From Gemmataceae bacterium (GTDB lineage: Bacteria > Planctomycetota > Planctomycetia > Gemmatales > Gemmataceae), in assembly GCA_022842245.1 (NCBI GenBank), contig JALHPZ010000021.1, forward strand, positions 1 through 64,000: a DNA stretch of 64,000 bases, written 5' to 3'. Made by a program: the position numbers and the translations under genes. Positions 7,670-16,295 of this stretch are shown here, piece by piece. Each line of letters starts with the position of its first letter. Position 1 is the first letter of the stretch. Under the pieces are notes generated by a model that saw only the letters and a program-made list of their open reading frames with translations, had not been told where the DNA came from and made no database searches.

Positions 7670-10135
7670 TCATTTCATCCGATCGCGCGCCGCTATCGCT
7701 TCCCGCGTTTGCATCGCTCCCGCGGCTCCGCCGGCCAGTTCGCGGATCACGCTCCGCGCCTCCGCCGTCCCCATCCATTCCAGGATTTCGACCGCGCGCA
7801 CCGCTCGAATCGTTTCCGGGGTCGGTTTTCGTCCTTGCTTGAGCAACGTCTCGATCCGCTCCCGCACTTCGGCGGAATCGGTCGATTCCAGGACACGCGT
7901 CAGTTCCGGGACCGCCAGTTCGCCGAGCGCCCGCAGGTCTTTCGACGCCTTCTGACGGTCGGCGAACGCCGGCGCGTCCAGGTTCGCCAGCGCCCGCGCG
8001 AGCGCGGGGGCGTCCGGCGGCGCGGCCGGTTTCACCCGCTCCTTCAGAAAGCGAACCGCTTCGGCCGGTACCCGCGCCATGCGCCGCGCGCTCCGGTACG
8101 CCTTCGTCGCGTCCGCGCCGATGAGGTCCCGCCAGGCCGCCTCCCACTCCTCGGCGCGCAGTCCCGCCGGTTCCGAATCGCCGGTCAGGTCCCATCGGAT
8201 GACCGGCCAGCCCGCGCCGGCCACCGCCAAAGTGCGACCGTCCGCCGCCAGCGCCAAGGCGGGCGCGTCCTGGTACCCCAACGCCAGTTTCGACCGGACC
8301 TGACCGGTCAGCAGTTCATACACGCGGACTTCACCGTCGACCGTCCACGCCGCGGTCCGGCCGTCCGCCGCCAGCGCCATCCGCGGTCCGGACCCGTTCG
8401 CCACCGGGCCGACGCGCAGGAGTTCGCGCCCGGTTTCCGGTTCCCCGATCAGCAGGTTCTTCTGCTGGTCGCCGTCGCGCGTGGTCGTGGTGAAGGCGAT
8501 GGCAAGGCCGCGACCGTCGGGCGTGAACGCCAGCCGTTCCGCCGGACCGCGCAGCGGAATCTCGCGCAGCGGCCGATCGGTGGCGAGCGAGAAGATCTCG
8601 ACATGCCGGGCGTCCGAGACGGGGTCATACCCTTCGGTGGCGGCGAGGCGTCCATCGGTGCTCATCGCGGCCACGGTGCCGGCGCCGCGGTTCGCGAATC
8701 GGCTGCGGATCACCTTCGCGGTGCGGGTGTTCATCTCGAAGCGCGTCAGTCCCTCCTCGTGGACGGCGACGGCGGTGCGGCCGTCCCCCGACAGCGCGCC
8801 GAGCCGCTTCAAGCCGGAGGTCGAACGATCGAACCGGAAAGTCGCCGGGGTCCCGCCCTCGAGATTCCCGACCGAAAACTTTCCTTCGGTCGCTGACAGG
8901 TACGATTGTCGATCGCGCGCCAGCCCGATCACGGCGTCGTTCCCCGCCGGCCGCAACAGCGTCGCCGTCGGTTGGTCCTCCTTCCAGACGGCCCAGCCGC
9001 CGTACTCCGGCAACCGGCCGACCAGCGCACCGTCCGGCGCGAAGTGGAGTTCGTCGGGCAGCCCCGGCAGGTCCGCGGAGATCGCCGCGAGCGTCGCCGG
9101 CCCGTCGGCCGGGAGGTCGTACAGGACCACGCCGTCGTGCACGCGCGTGGCGATCCGCCGCCCGTCGGCGGACACCGCGGCGCGGTCGGCGACGGGAACC
9201 GGAAACTCCCGCTCCCGTCGACCCGTCTCGACGTTCCACTCCGCGACGGCGCCGGACTCGGCCACGGTGAGGAGCCGGCCGCCGGGTACGAAGCCGAGCG
9301 CGAGCTTCTGCTTCGGCAGGACCGGCCGGGGCGTGCCGGTGCGCCCGTCCCACACGAGGACGCACTCCTGCCGGCTGTTGCCGGCGATCCAGCGGCCATC
9401 GGCGGACATCGCCAGACCCGACACGCCGGCGCTGCGGATGTCCGGCGGGCGGTCGAGTTCGCGGATCCGTTGCCCGGTCGCGCCGTCGTGGAGCGCCAGC
9501 GCTCGCTCGGTGCCAACCACGACGCGCGAGCCGTCCGGCGCGATCGTCGGCGGCGCGTTCGGCTTGCGATCGAGCGTGACGCTCCAGAGCTTCGCGCCGT
9601 TGGCCACGTTGAAGACCGATACCGTCTTGTCCCGTTGCACCAGGAGCCGCGAACCGGCCGCGTCGAACTCCGAGTGGTCGACCGCCGGCGCGTCGATGAC
9701 GGTTTCGGAGACGATCTTCGCGCGCTTCGGGTCGAACCGCGAGACGAAATGCCGGGAGTTGTCGGTCTCCGATTTGGAATGGAAGAGGAGCAGCGCGCCG
9801 TCGTCCCGCAGTCGACCGCTCTGGATGCCGCCGACGGGGTACTCGGCATGGTGGATCGTGCGGCCGGTGGCGAGGTCGAACCACCAGAGTTCGTCGCGGC
9901 TGGCGGCGAGAACGACGAGCTGGCCGTCGGGGGAGAATTGCAGGCCGTGGGAGGAATCGCTGCGGGAACGGAGTCGCGGCGAGCCGAGGCGGGCGATGGT
10001 GCCCGCGGGGAGCGCCCGCCCGGCGTTGAGGTCGCCGATCGGTTCCTTCTTCGGCGGGTCGGGGTTGAACGGGATCGGCGGCTGCGCCGCGAGCGGCGCG
10101 CCGAGCAGGACGATCGCGAGGAGCCACCAACGCAT
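7670..10135 (-). CDS. Exported WD40-repeat protein with C-terminal HEAT-like helices
   Basis: 821 residues from the ATG at 10135, preceded by GGAGGG about 7 nt upstream; the upstream in-frame start lacks this. Residues 1-18 are a signal peptide (MRWWLLAIVLLGAPLAAQ). From about 50 to 650 there are many WD40-type beta-propeller repeats, seen as recurring S-x-DGR/PDG turns (FSPDGQ, MSADGR, FTPDGR, LAADGR). The last 150 residues switch to alpha-helical, HEAT-like sequence (DRQKASKDLRALGELAVPEL, SAEVRERIETLLKQ). This WD40 plus HEAT-like architecture with a signal peptide is common in planctomycetes; its partner proteins are unknown. Presumably a periplasmic or surface scaffold. Confidence 0.85.
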   Translation of the reverse strand: MRWWLLAIVLLGAPLAAQPPIPFNPDPPKKEPIGDLNAGRALPAGTIARLGSPRLRSRSDSSHGLQFSPDGQLVVLAASRDELWWFDLATGRTIHHAEYPVGGIQSGRLRDDGALLLFHSKSETDNSRHFVSRFDPKRAKIVSETVIDAPAVDHSEFDAAGSRLLVQRDKTVSVFNVANGAKLWSVTLDRKPNAPPTIAPDGSRVVVGTERALALHDGATGQRIRELDRPPDIRSAGVSGLAMSADGRWIAGNSRQECVLVWDGRTGTPRPVLPKQKLALGFVPGGRLLTVAESGAVAEWNVETGRREREFPVPVADRAAVSADGRRIATRVHDGVVLYDLPADGPATLAAISADLPGLPDELHFAPDGALVGRLPEYGGWAVWKEDQPTATLLRPAGNDAVIGLARDRQSYLSATEGKFSVGNLEGGTPATFRFDRSTSGLKRLGALSGDGRTAVAVHEEGLTRFEMNTRTAKVIRSRFANRGAGTVAAMSTDGRLAATEGYDPVSDARHVEIFSLATDRPLREIPLRGPAERLAFTPDGRGLAIAFTTTTRDGDQQKNLLIGEPETGRELLRVGPVANGSGPRMALAADGRTAAWTVDGEVRVYELLTGQVRSKLALGYQDAPALALAADGRTLAVAGAGWPVIRWDLTGDSEPAGLRAEEWEAAWRDLIGADATKAYRSARRMARVPAEAVRFLKERVKPAAPPDAPALARALANLDAPAFADRQKASKDLRALGELAVPELTRVLESTDSAEVRERIETLLKQGRKPTPETIRAVRAVEILEWMGTAEARSVIRELAGGAAGAMQTREAIAARDRMK

Positions 10136-10383
10136 CGGGCACCCTCCGGGAGTGAGCGCAATTAGACCGCGCCGGACGGACGTTGGCGAGAGCAACCGCG
10201 CCACCGGTGCCCGATTCGCGCGCAGTCCGTCGATGCCGCGACTGGATTTCCCCTACGAATCCCAGTCGGTCCGCTCTGGCATCGAACCTGCAACTCCCAC
10301 GCCGTCCGTCCTCTCACGACCGATCCCGGCGGCACTCCCCCTCCGCCGCCGGGCCAAACCGACACAAGGATCACGAAGGAATC

Positions 10384-11217
10384 ATGAACGAGACTTTCGG
10401 CTTTCTCATCGACATGGACGGCGTACTGTACCGTGGCCCGGAACTCCTGCCCGGCGCCGGCGAGTTCGTCCGCCAGTTGCGGCACCGCGACATCCCCTTC
10501 CGCTTCCTCACCAACAACAGCCAGCGCACCCGGCGCGACGTCGTCGCGAAGCTTTCGCGGATGGGCATCGACGTCGAGGAACAGCACGTCTTCACGAGCG
10601 CCATGGCCACGGCGCGCTTCCTCGCGCAGCAGAAGCCCGACGGCACCGCCTTCGTCATTGGCGAAGGCGGACTGCTCACCGCGCTCCACCAGAACGGCTA
10701 CGCCGTCGTCGACCACGACCCCGACTACGTCGTCGTCGGCGAGGGCCGCACCTTCAACCTCGAACTCGTCGAGACGGCCACGCGCATGATCCACGGCGGC
10801 GCGATGCTGATCGCGACGAACCTCGATCCGAACTGCCCGACGCAGAACGGCGGCGTCCGCCCCGGCTGCGGCGCGATGGTCGCCATGCTCGAACTCGCCA
10901 CCGGCGTGAAGGCGTTCAGCGTCGGCAAGCCCAGCCCGGTCATGATGCGCGCCGCCCGCAAGGAACTCGGCCTCGCCACCGACGAGACGATCATGATCGG
11001 CGACACGATGGAGACCGACATCCTCGGCGGCGTGCAGCTCGGCTTCCACACCGTGCTCGTCCTCAGCGGCGGTACCCGGCGCGAGGACCTGGTGCGCTAC
11101 GCCTATCGCCCCGAGACCGTCGTCGCGAACCTCGCCGAGTATGGCGAAATGCTGGCGCGCCACGACTGGCACCCGCCGCACCTCGCGGACGAGTCCCGCG
11201 ACCTTGTCGCTGTCTGA
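10384..11217 (+). CDS. HAD-superfamily phosphatase, NagD type (HAD-IIA)
   Basis: 277 residues from the ATG at 10384, which has GAAGGA a few bases upstream; the open frame further upstream has no signal. The nucleophile motif DMDGVLYRG puts Asp10 and Asp12 at the start, motif II is TNNS at 43-46, a Lys in GKPSP near 183 serves as motif III, and IGDTMETD near 205-212 is motif IV. The spacing with a large C2 cap between motifs II and III is typical of NagD/phosphoglycolate phosphatase/p-nitrophenyl phosphatase relatives. It should dephosphorylate a small phosphorylated metabolite such as a nucleotide or sugar phosphate; the substrate cannot be read from sequence. Divergent from the WD40 gene across 248 bp. 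Confidence 0.9.
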   Translation: MNETFGFLIDMDGVLYRGPELLPGAGEFVRQLRHRDIPFRFLTNNSQRTRRDVVAKLSRMGIDVEEQHVFTSAMATARFLAQQKPDGTAFVIGEGGLLTALHQNGYAVVDHDPDYVVVGEGRTFNLELVETATRMIHGGAMLIATNLDPNCPTQNGGVRPGCGAMVAMLELATGVKAFSVGKPSPVMMRAARKELGLATDETIMIGDTMETDILGGVQLGFHTVLVLSGGTRREDLVRYAYRPETVVANLAEYGEMLARHDWHPPHLADESRDLVAV

Positions 11218-11277
11218 GCGACGGCGGCGTTTCGCTACAATGCACCGCGTGGCTTCCCTCCCCCATCGGAGATTCCC

Positions 11278-12180
11278 ATGCGGATCACCCGGTTCTTGCT
11301 GACGCTCGGACTCGTCGCGGTCACTTCGCTCGCCGCGACGGCCGAGAACAAAAAGCTCCTGCTCGTCACCCACAGCGGCGGCTTCATGCACGACTCCATC
11401 GGCGTCGCCGAGGATGTCCTCAAGGAGATCGGCCCGAAGAACGGCTACGACGTGACGTGCTGGCGCTTCACCGGCGACCCCGACGCCAAGGTGAAGTACA
11501 AGCCGAAGAAGGACGGCCCCGAAGTCACGACGACCGCCCTCGAAAAGTACAGCGCCGACTACCGTGCCCGCACCGGCAAGACCGTCGAGAAGGAGAACTG
11601 CGGCCGGATCAACAAGGAGACGTTGAAGAACTTCCACGCGGTGCTCTTCTTCACCACCGGCAACCCGACGACGAAGGAAGAGCTGAACGACCTGATCGAG
11701 TGGACCCGCGCCGGCGGCGCCTTTGCCGGCACCCACTGCGGCTCGGACACGCTCTACAACCTCACCGCCTACGGCGAACTCCTCGGCGCGTACTTCAAGA
11801 CGCACCCGCCCATCACCACCGTGAAGGTGAAGATCGAAGACCCCAAGCACCCCGCCGCCGCCGGCTTCACCAACGGCCAGTCGTATAAGGACGAAATCTA
11901 CATCTTCCGGGACGAACCCTACAGCCGCTCGAAGCTGCACATCATCTTCAGTTGCGAGGATGGCTCCTTCAAGCCGAACGCCAACCAGTCCCGTAAGGAC
12001 AACGACTACGCCCTCGCCTGGTGCCGGGAGGAAGGCAAGGGCAAGGTCTTCTACACCGCCTTCGGGCACATGAAGGAAGTGTGGAAGGACGAGGGCTTCC
12101 AGAAGCACCTGTTCGGCGGGTTGAACTGGGCGACCGGGCAGCTCCCCGGCGACGCGACGCCGAGCGCGAAGATCAAGTAA
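11278..12180 (+). CDS. Exported ThuA-domain protein
   Basis: 300 residues beginning with a signal peptide (residues 1-22, ending TAENKK). The body matches ThuA-like (trehalose utilisation) proteins of the class I glutamine amidotransferase-like fold: LLLVTHSGGFMHDS at the first strand, then VLFFTTGNPTTKEE, then the GGAFAGTHCGSDTL turn in the position of a nucleophile elbow, and TAFGHMKEVWKDE near the C-terminus. ThuA-domain proteins are abundant in planctomycetes and are often linked to carbohydrate metabolism; the enzymatic activity is not established. 60 bp after the HAD gene on the same strand and followed by a clear terminator. Confidence 0.88.
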   Translation: MRITRFLLTLGLVAVTSLAATAENKKLLLVTHSGGFMHDSIGVAEDVLKEIGPKNGYDVTCWRFTGDPDAKVKYKPKKDGPEVTTTALEKYSADYRARTGKTVEKENCGRINKETLKNFHAVLFFTTGNPTTKEELNDLIEWTRAGGAFAGTHCGSDTLYNLTAYGELLGAYFKTHPPITTVKVKIEDPKHPAAAGFTNGQSYKDEIYIFRDEPYSRSKLHIIFSCEDGSFKPNANQSRKDNDYALAWCREEGKGKVFYTAFGHMKEVWKDEGFQKHLFGGLNWATGQLPGDATPSAKIK

Positions 12181-12190
12181 TCGCATCTCC

Positions 12191-12222
12191 GAAGCCCGGT
12201 CGAGGACCGGGCTTCTTCTTTT
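12191..12222 (+). terminator. Rho-independent terminator after the ThuA gene
   Basis: An 11-bp perfect stem (GAAGCCCGGTC) with a 3-nt GAG loop, followed by TTCTTTT. It begins 10 bp after the ThuA stop and ends 11 bp before the next start. Confidence 0.85.
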
Positions 12223-12232
12223 CCCACCTGCC

Positions 12233-13195
12233 ATGTCCACCATCGCCGCCGCCGAGCGCTACGATCCCGCCGACGACCTGGTGCTTCTCACGACGTATTT
12301 CAATTCCCACGGCTACCGAACCAAGCGCTGGAATTACGATCGGTTCCGCGAGCGGATCGACGCGAGCGGACTGCGGCTCATGACGGTCGAATGCGCGTTC
12401 GGATCGGAGGCCTTCGAGCTGCCGGCGGGACCGGGCGTGCGGCCCGTCCGCGGCCGCGATCTGATGTGGCAGAAGGAACGCCTACTCAACCTCGCGATCT
12501 CCGAACTGCCAAAGTCGGTGCGGAAGGTCGCGTGGCTGGATGGCGATATTCTCTTCGAGCGCCCGGACTGGGCGGTGCGGACGGCGGAGCTCCTCGACGA
12601 GTATCCGGTCGTGCAACTCTTCGATCGCGCGATCCGGCTGCCGCGCGGGCAGATGGCCTACACCGGCACCGGGGACGCCTGGGCGAGCTTCGCGGCCGTG
12701 TATCGGCGGCAGCCCCAGCGACTGCTGGCGGGCGACTTCGCGGCGCACGGGCACACCGGGTTCGCGTGGGCGGCCCGGCGGGACTGGCTGGACGCCCACG
12801 GGTTGTACGACGCGTGCATCGCCGGCAGCGGCGACCACATGATCGCGCACGCCGTCTGCGGAGACTGGACTTCGCCGTGCATCCGGCGCATCATTGGGGA
12901 CAACAACCGGCACCGGGACTACTTCGCCGCCTGGGCGAAGCGCCAGTACCGCGACGTGCGCGCGGCGCTCGGCTGCGTGCCGGGCACCGTGCTGCACCTC
13001 TGGCACGGCGACATCGAGAACCGGCGCTATGTCCTGCGCAATCGCGAGCTGGCGGAGTTCGGTTTCGATCCGGCCGCCGACGTGCGCGTCGGGGCGAGCG
13101 GTTGCTGGGAATGGAGCAGCCGCAAGCCGGCGTTGCACAAGTGGGCGCGGGACTACTTCGGCCACCGGAACGAGGACGGCAACCCCGACACCTGA
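12233..13195 (+). CDS. Glycosyltransferase-like protein (GT-A fold candidate)
   Basis: 320 residues with no signal peptide. The segment KVAWLDGDILFERPDWAV near residue 98-115 has the hydrophobic strand plus D-x-D (DGD) of nucleotide-sugar glycosyltransferases, where it binds metal and the sugar nucleotide. Other candidate elements are HGHTGFAWAARRDWLD near 178, GSGDHMIAHAV near 200 and HLWHGDIENRRY near 258. The start at 12233 lies directly after a terminator and has no clear Shine-Dalgarno site. Acceptor and donor are unknown. Adjacent to the RNNNPG-motif protein downstream (9 bp). Confidence 0.65.
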   Translation: MSTIAAAERYDPADDLVLLTTYFNSHGYRTKRWNYDRFRERIDASGLRLMTVECAFGSEAFELPAGPGVRPVRGRDLMWQKERLLNLAISELPKSVRKVAWLDGDILFERPDWAVRTAELLDEYPVVQLFDRAIRLPRGQMAYTGTGDAWASFAAVYRRQPQRLLAGDFAAHGHTGFAWAARRDWLDAHGLYDACIAGSGDHMIAHAVCGDWTSPCIRRIIGDNNRHRDYFAAWAKRQYRDVRAALGCVPGTVLHLWHGDIENRRYVLRNRELAEFGFDPAADVRVGASGCWEWSSRKPALHKWARDYFGHRNEDGNPDT

Positions 13196-13204
13196 GGGAC
13201 GATC

Positions 13205-13963
13205 ATGGGCCTGATTCGCTGGCTGTTGAATCTGCTCCTCGGTTCGAAGGCGGCGAGTCGCCGGGCGGGCGGTACGGAGGAATCGATCGAGGACGTGGCC
13301 GATCGGATCGATCGGTTCGGGGATCGCTGCCGGAACGCCGGGGATACGGCCGGGGCAGATGCGGCACGGGACGCGTCGCGGAAGGCCCGGCGGGCGCGGA
13401 GCGTCGAGGCGGCGTGGCAGATCGAACGCGACCTGCTCAACAAGCGAGGCCACCGCGAGCCGAAGATCGTCAAACCGCTGACGGGTCGGGATTCCCGCGG
13501 TGAGCCGATGGTGCGCTACCGGAACGAGACGCGCGTGGGCGGTTCGGTGGGCTGGCGGAACAACAATCCCGGCTACATCCGCTGCGACGACCGGTTGTCG
13601 CGTTATGGCGCGATTTCGTGCGATGGGGAGTACGCGATCTTCGAGGATGAGGCCGCTGGCCGGGGCGCGATGGTGGAGTATTTGCGGCAGGAATATCCGA
13701 GCCACACGCTGGAGGAGGCGCTACGGATGCAACTGCCGGCGGAGGCCGGCCCGGACGCAGTGCAGCGGATCCTGGAGAATGCCCGGCTCGAACCGGGAAC
13801 TCGCGTGGAGGAACTGACGCTCGATCAGATTGGCACGGTGGCGGACACGTTCCCGGACATCGCGGGCTGGCGGCTGGGCGAATCCGTGGAGGCCGTGCCC
13901 GGCGAATCGAGCGGCCCGGCGTGGGACGATCCCGCGCCGGGGCCGGCGAGCGACAACAGTTGA
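13205..13963 (+). CDS. Uncharacterised protein with RNNNPGYIR motif
   Basis: 252 residues from the ATG at 13205, preceded by GAGGGA. A short hydrophobic N-terminus (LIRWLLNLLLG) is followed by a charged helix region, then at about 115-150 the segment GWRNNNPGYIRCDDRLSRYG. Sequences of the form RNNNPGNI are known to me from phage structural and cell-wall-lytic proteins, so a peptidoglycan or phage link is possible, but no catalytic residues can be named. The Pro/Asp-rich tail is probably disordered. It follows the glycosyltransferase-like gene by 9 bp (likely one transcript) and converges on the gene at 13973-16192. Confidence 0.6.
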   Translation: MGLIRWLLNLLLGSKAASRRAGGTEESIEDVADRIDRFGDRCRNAGDTAGADAARDASRKARRARSVEAAWQIERDLLNKRGHREPKIVKPLTGRDSRGEPMVRYRNETRVGGSVGWRNNNPGYIRCDDRLSRYGAISCDGEYAIFEDEAAGRGAMVEYLRQEYPSHTLEEALRMQLPAEAGPDAVQRILENARLEPGTRVEELTLDQIGTVADTFPDIAGWRLGESVEAVPGESSGPAWDDPAPGPASDNS

Positions 13964-13972
13964 GGGCGGGGT

Positions 13973-16192
13973 TCACCCTCCCGGAGCGATGTTCCGCATG
14001 CGGTCGAGCAACTGTCGTTCGTTGTCCTTGGAGATCCAGCGGTTTTCGTCCGTTTCCGAGCCGTCGGTCACGTATTCCCAAAGGTACTTGAATTCGCCCT
14101 CGGTCACGAGCCAGCGGGCGACGGCGTCGGGGCCTTGGGCTACGGCGGGGATCCGTTGCTTCACCGTAGGGTCGGTGGCCGCGGCCTTCACGAGTTCGGC
14201 GGCCCGCGCGACCACGCGCGGATCGAGGACCGTGACCAGCGTACCCGCGACGCGACGCGCCAGATTCAACGCGACGATCTGGCGAAGGGCGTCTTCGTCG
14301 GCGGCGGGGATGACGCCCCGCGCCGCAAGCCCCTGCTTGCGCGCCAGCGAATCGACTTCCGGATCCAGTTCGAGCAGGCGCGTCAGCTGCATCTGGGTTT
14401 CGAGGAGATCCTCCTCGGCCTTCTGCGAGCGGTTGCGGTGGTACGCGGGGAACCGGCGCAGGGCCTGCCGGTAGAGGTTGATCCCTTCCGCGTAGAACTT
14501 CTTGGCGCTGGGCTTGTCCCCGGCGGTATCGGCCTGCTTGGCCTCCATCAGCTTCTTGCGGGCGTCGATCATGATCGGGTCCCGCTCCGTCTCGCTGCTG
14601 CTCACGAAGTACTCGATGTTCGTGACCGGCAGTTGCTGGTAATAGGTTCGCAGCGCCATGCGGGCGTCGCGGCCGCGCTTCGTCAGCCCGCGCATCTTCA
14701 ACTGCTCTTCGTCCATGTTCAGCAGGTTGTAATCGTCCGGCACGCCCTGGGCGTCGCGTTCGAGGTTGGCGAGGGTTTCCGGCGACAGGCGCAGGCCGTT
14801 GAGGCGCGCGTGGTCGGACCAGAGGGCGAAGGCGCGATCCCACTCGACCTGGGAATTCGAGGGGGTCTCCAGCGCTCCGTCGACGCCGCGGGGGAACCAG
14901 CGGTCGGCCTCGGAGTCGGCGCGGAGGTCCGGCCGCCATTTCGAGTCGGCGTCGAACCAGCCTTCCTTGGTGTGGCGCTCGGCGCGATAGGTCTGCACGC
15001 GCGGACACGCCTGGCGGAACAGGATCAACATCGGCGATTTCGGAATGCGGTACTTGAAGCGATCCACCCCCTTCAGGTCGGGGGCGTATTCCGGCAGGCC
15101 GCTCGCCGGCGTCGGCGGCAACGGCTCCATCGAATACGCGTACCACGCCCCGGCCGCCTGGAAGGCGTCGAAGGAATCGTTCGTCTCGGACGGGGCGACC
15201 ATCGCCGTGAAACGGAAGCGGTCGGCGAGCGCCTTGGCCGAACCCGACTCCGGCAGCTTGATCGGCAACGCCGGGAACTGCTGCTCCGGCGCAAAGAGCC
15301 GGTCGTTGCGGTTCTTGTCGAAGCGCGTCGGCACGTTCTGGTTGTCTTCGAGGAACTGCACGATCTGCTCGGGCCGCGTGTACCCCAGCTGGTCGTAGAG
15401 GCGGCGGCAGAGCTGGGGGTTCTTGCGGGCGAAGTCGCCGAACTCGGCCAGGTCGATCTGGCCGTCCTTGCGGAACAGCTTCGCGTTGCGCTCCCCGGGC
15501 GGGATGTTGCTGAGCTGGAACAGCGACGACAGCGTGCGGACCTTGTCCGAGACGCTGAACTTGTTCTGGTAGTAGAAGCCGATCTGGTAGCGCATGTCCG
15601 GGGATTTCCGGTTCATGCGCTCGCCTTCCGCCAGCAGTTCGATGCCGCGGGTGATGTAGAAGTACATGTCGTTGAGGCGGTCGTTCTCGACCGACACGTT
15701 GTACGACAGGTTCCAGCTCTGATAGATCCAGGGCGTGGTGAAGTTCGGCTGGAGGCGGGTGACGGTGCGGACGAGGAACTCGAATTCGTGCCACTCGTTG
15801 CGCTTGAACTTCTCGATGGCGGCCTTCCAGAGCGCCGTGATGACGAAGCCGCGCGAACCGAGCGTGCCGAGGCGCATCGCGGTGCTGGTGATCTCCGGGT
15901 CGCCCTGTTCGAGTTCACGAAGCTCGAGCGCGTCGGCGCTGGCCTGCTTCTCGATGGTCCGGCTGTAGAGCCAGTCCGCCGCCGCCGCCACGGCGTTCGT
16001 CGCCGGTTCGGGCGCGACCGCCTCGTCCGCCCCGCCGCGGCGCAGCTGGTTCAGGTAGGTCGCCCGATCCTCGTTCGCCAGTGGCAGGGGGATCTTGCCG
16101 CGCCAGAACAGGCTCAGCGTGAACAGCCCGATGATCAGCAGGAAGTAGGTCCACTTCCGGCGCGTCACGGCTTTCTGGAACGGATTGGCCAT
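13973..16192 (-). CDS. Membrane-anchored partner of the ABC exporter, function unknown
   Basis: 739 residues. A single N-terminal membrane segment (about 14-31, TYFLLIIGLFTLSLFWRG) is followed by a large soluble region rich in Arg, Glu and Tyr with helical, TPR-like stretches (for example KRNEWHEFEFLVRTVTRLQP and FYYQNKFSVSDKVRTLSSLF). No enzymatic motif is visible. It is the third gene of a minus-strand set after the ATPase (18387-19292) and permease (16296-18338), 103 bp after the permease, so it is likely a periplasmic or membrane partner of that exporter. The pair is separated by a long inverted repeat. Confidence 0.65.
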   Translation of the reverse strand: MANPFQKAVTRRKWTYFLLIIGLFTLSLFWRGKIPLPLANEDRATYLNQLRRGGADEAVAPEPATNAVAAAADWLYSRTIEKQASADALELRELEQGDPEITSTAMRLGTLGSRGFVITALWKAAIEKFKRNEWHEFEFLVRTVTRLQPNFTTPWIYQSWNLSYNVSVENDRLNDMYFYITRGIELLAEGERMNRKSPDMRYQIGFYYQNKFSVSDKVRTLSSLFQLSNIPPGERNAKLFRKDGQIDLAEFGDFARKNPQLCRRLYDQLGYTRPEQIVQFLEDNQNVPTRFDKNRNDRLFAPEQQFPALPIKLPESGSAKALADRFRFTAMVAPSETNDSFDAFQAAGAWYAYSMEPLPPTPASGLPEYAPDLKGVDRFKYRIPKSPMLILFRQACPRVQTYRAERHTKEGWFDADSKWRPDLRADSEADRWFPRGVDGALETPSNSQVEWDRAFALWSDHARLNGLRLSPETLANLERDAQGVPDDYNLLNMDEEQLKMRGLTKRGRDARMALRTYYQQLPVTNIEYFVSSSETERDPIMIDARKKLMEAKQADTAGDKPSAKKFYAEGINLYRQALRRFPAYHRNRSQKAEEDLLETQMQLTRLLELDPEVDSLARKQGLAARGVIPAADEDALRQIVALNLARRVAGTLVTVLDPRVVARAAELVKAAATDPTVKQRIPAVAQGPDAVARWLVTEGEFKYLWEYVTDGSETDENRWISKDNERQLLDRMRNIAPGG

Positions 16193-16219
16193 GTTGATAC
16201 GGACTCCAATAACGTCTTG

Positions 16220-16293
16220 GCGAGCGGGGGGCGTCAGCCCCCTGTTTCTTTTCGAGCAACACGAGAAACAGGGGGCTGACGCCCCTCGCTCGC
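16220..16293. repeat. Inverted repeat, 30-bp arms, 29/30 matched
   Basis: Arms 16220-16249 and 16264-16293 with a 14-nt loop. It starts 3 bp beyond the permease stop. No U-run on the transcribed strand, so it could be an RNA hairpin for 3'-end stability rather than a classical terminator. Confidence 0.9.
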
Positions 16294-16295
16294 CT

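Noticed and set aside
8481-11888. Plus-strand open frame of about 1135 codons
   Set aside because: Antisense to the WD40 gene and out of frame with the HAD and ThuA genes; arginine/proline-rich translation.
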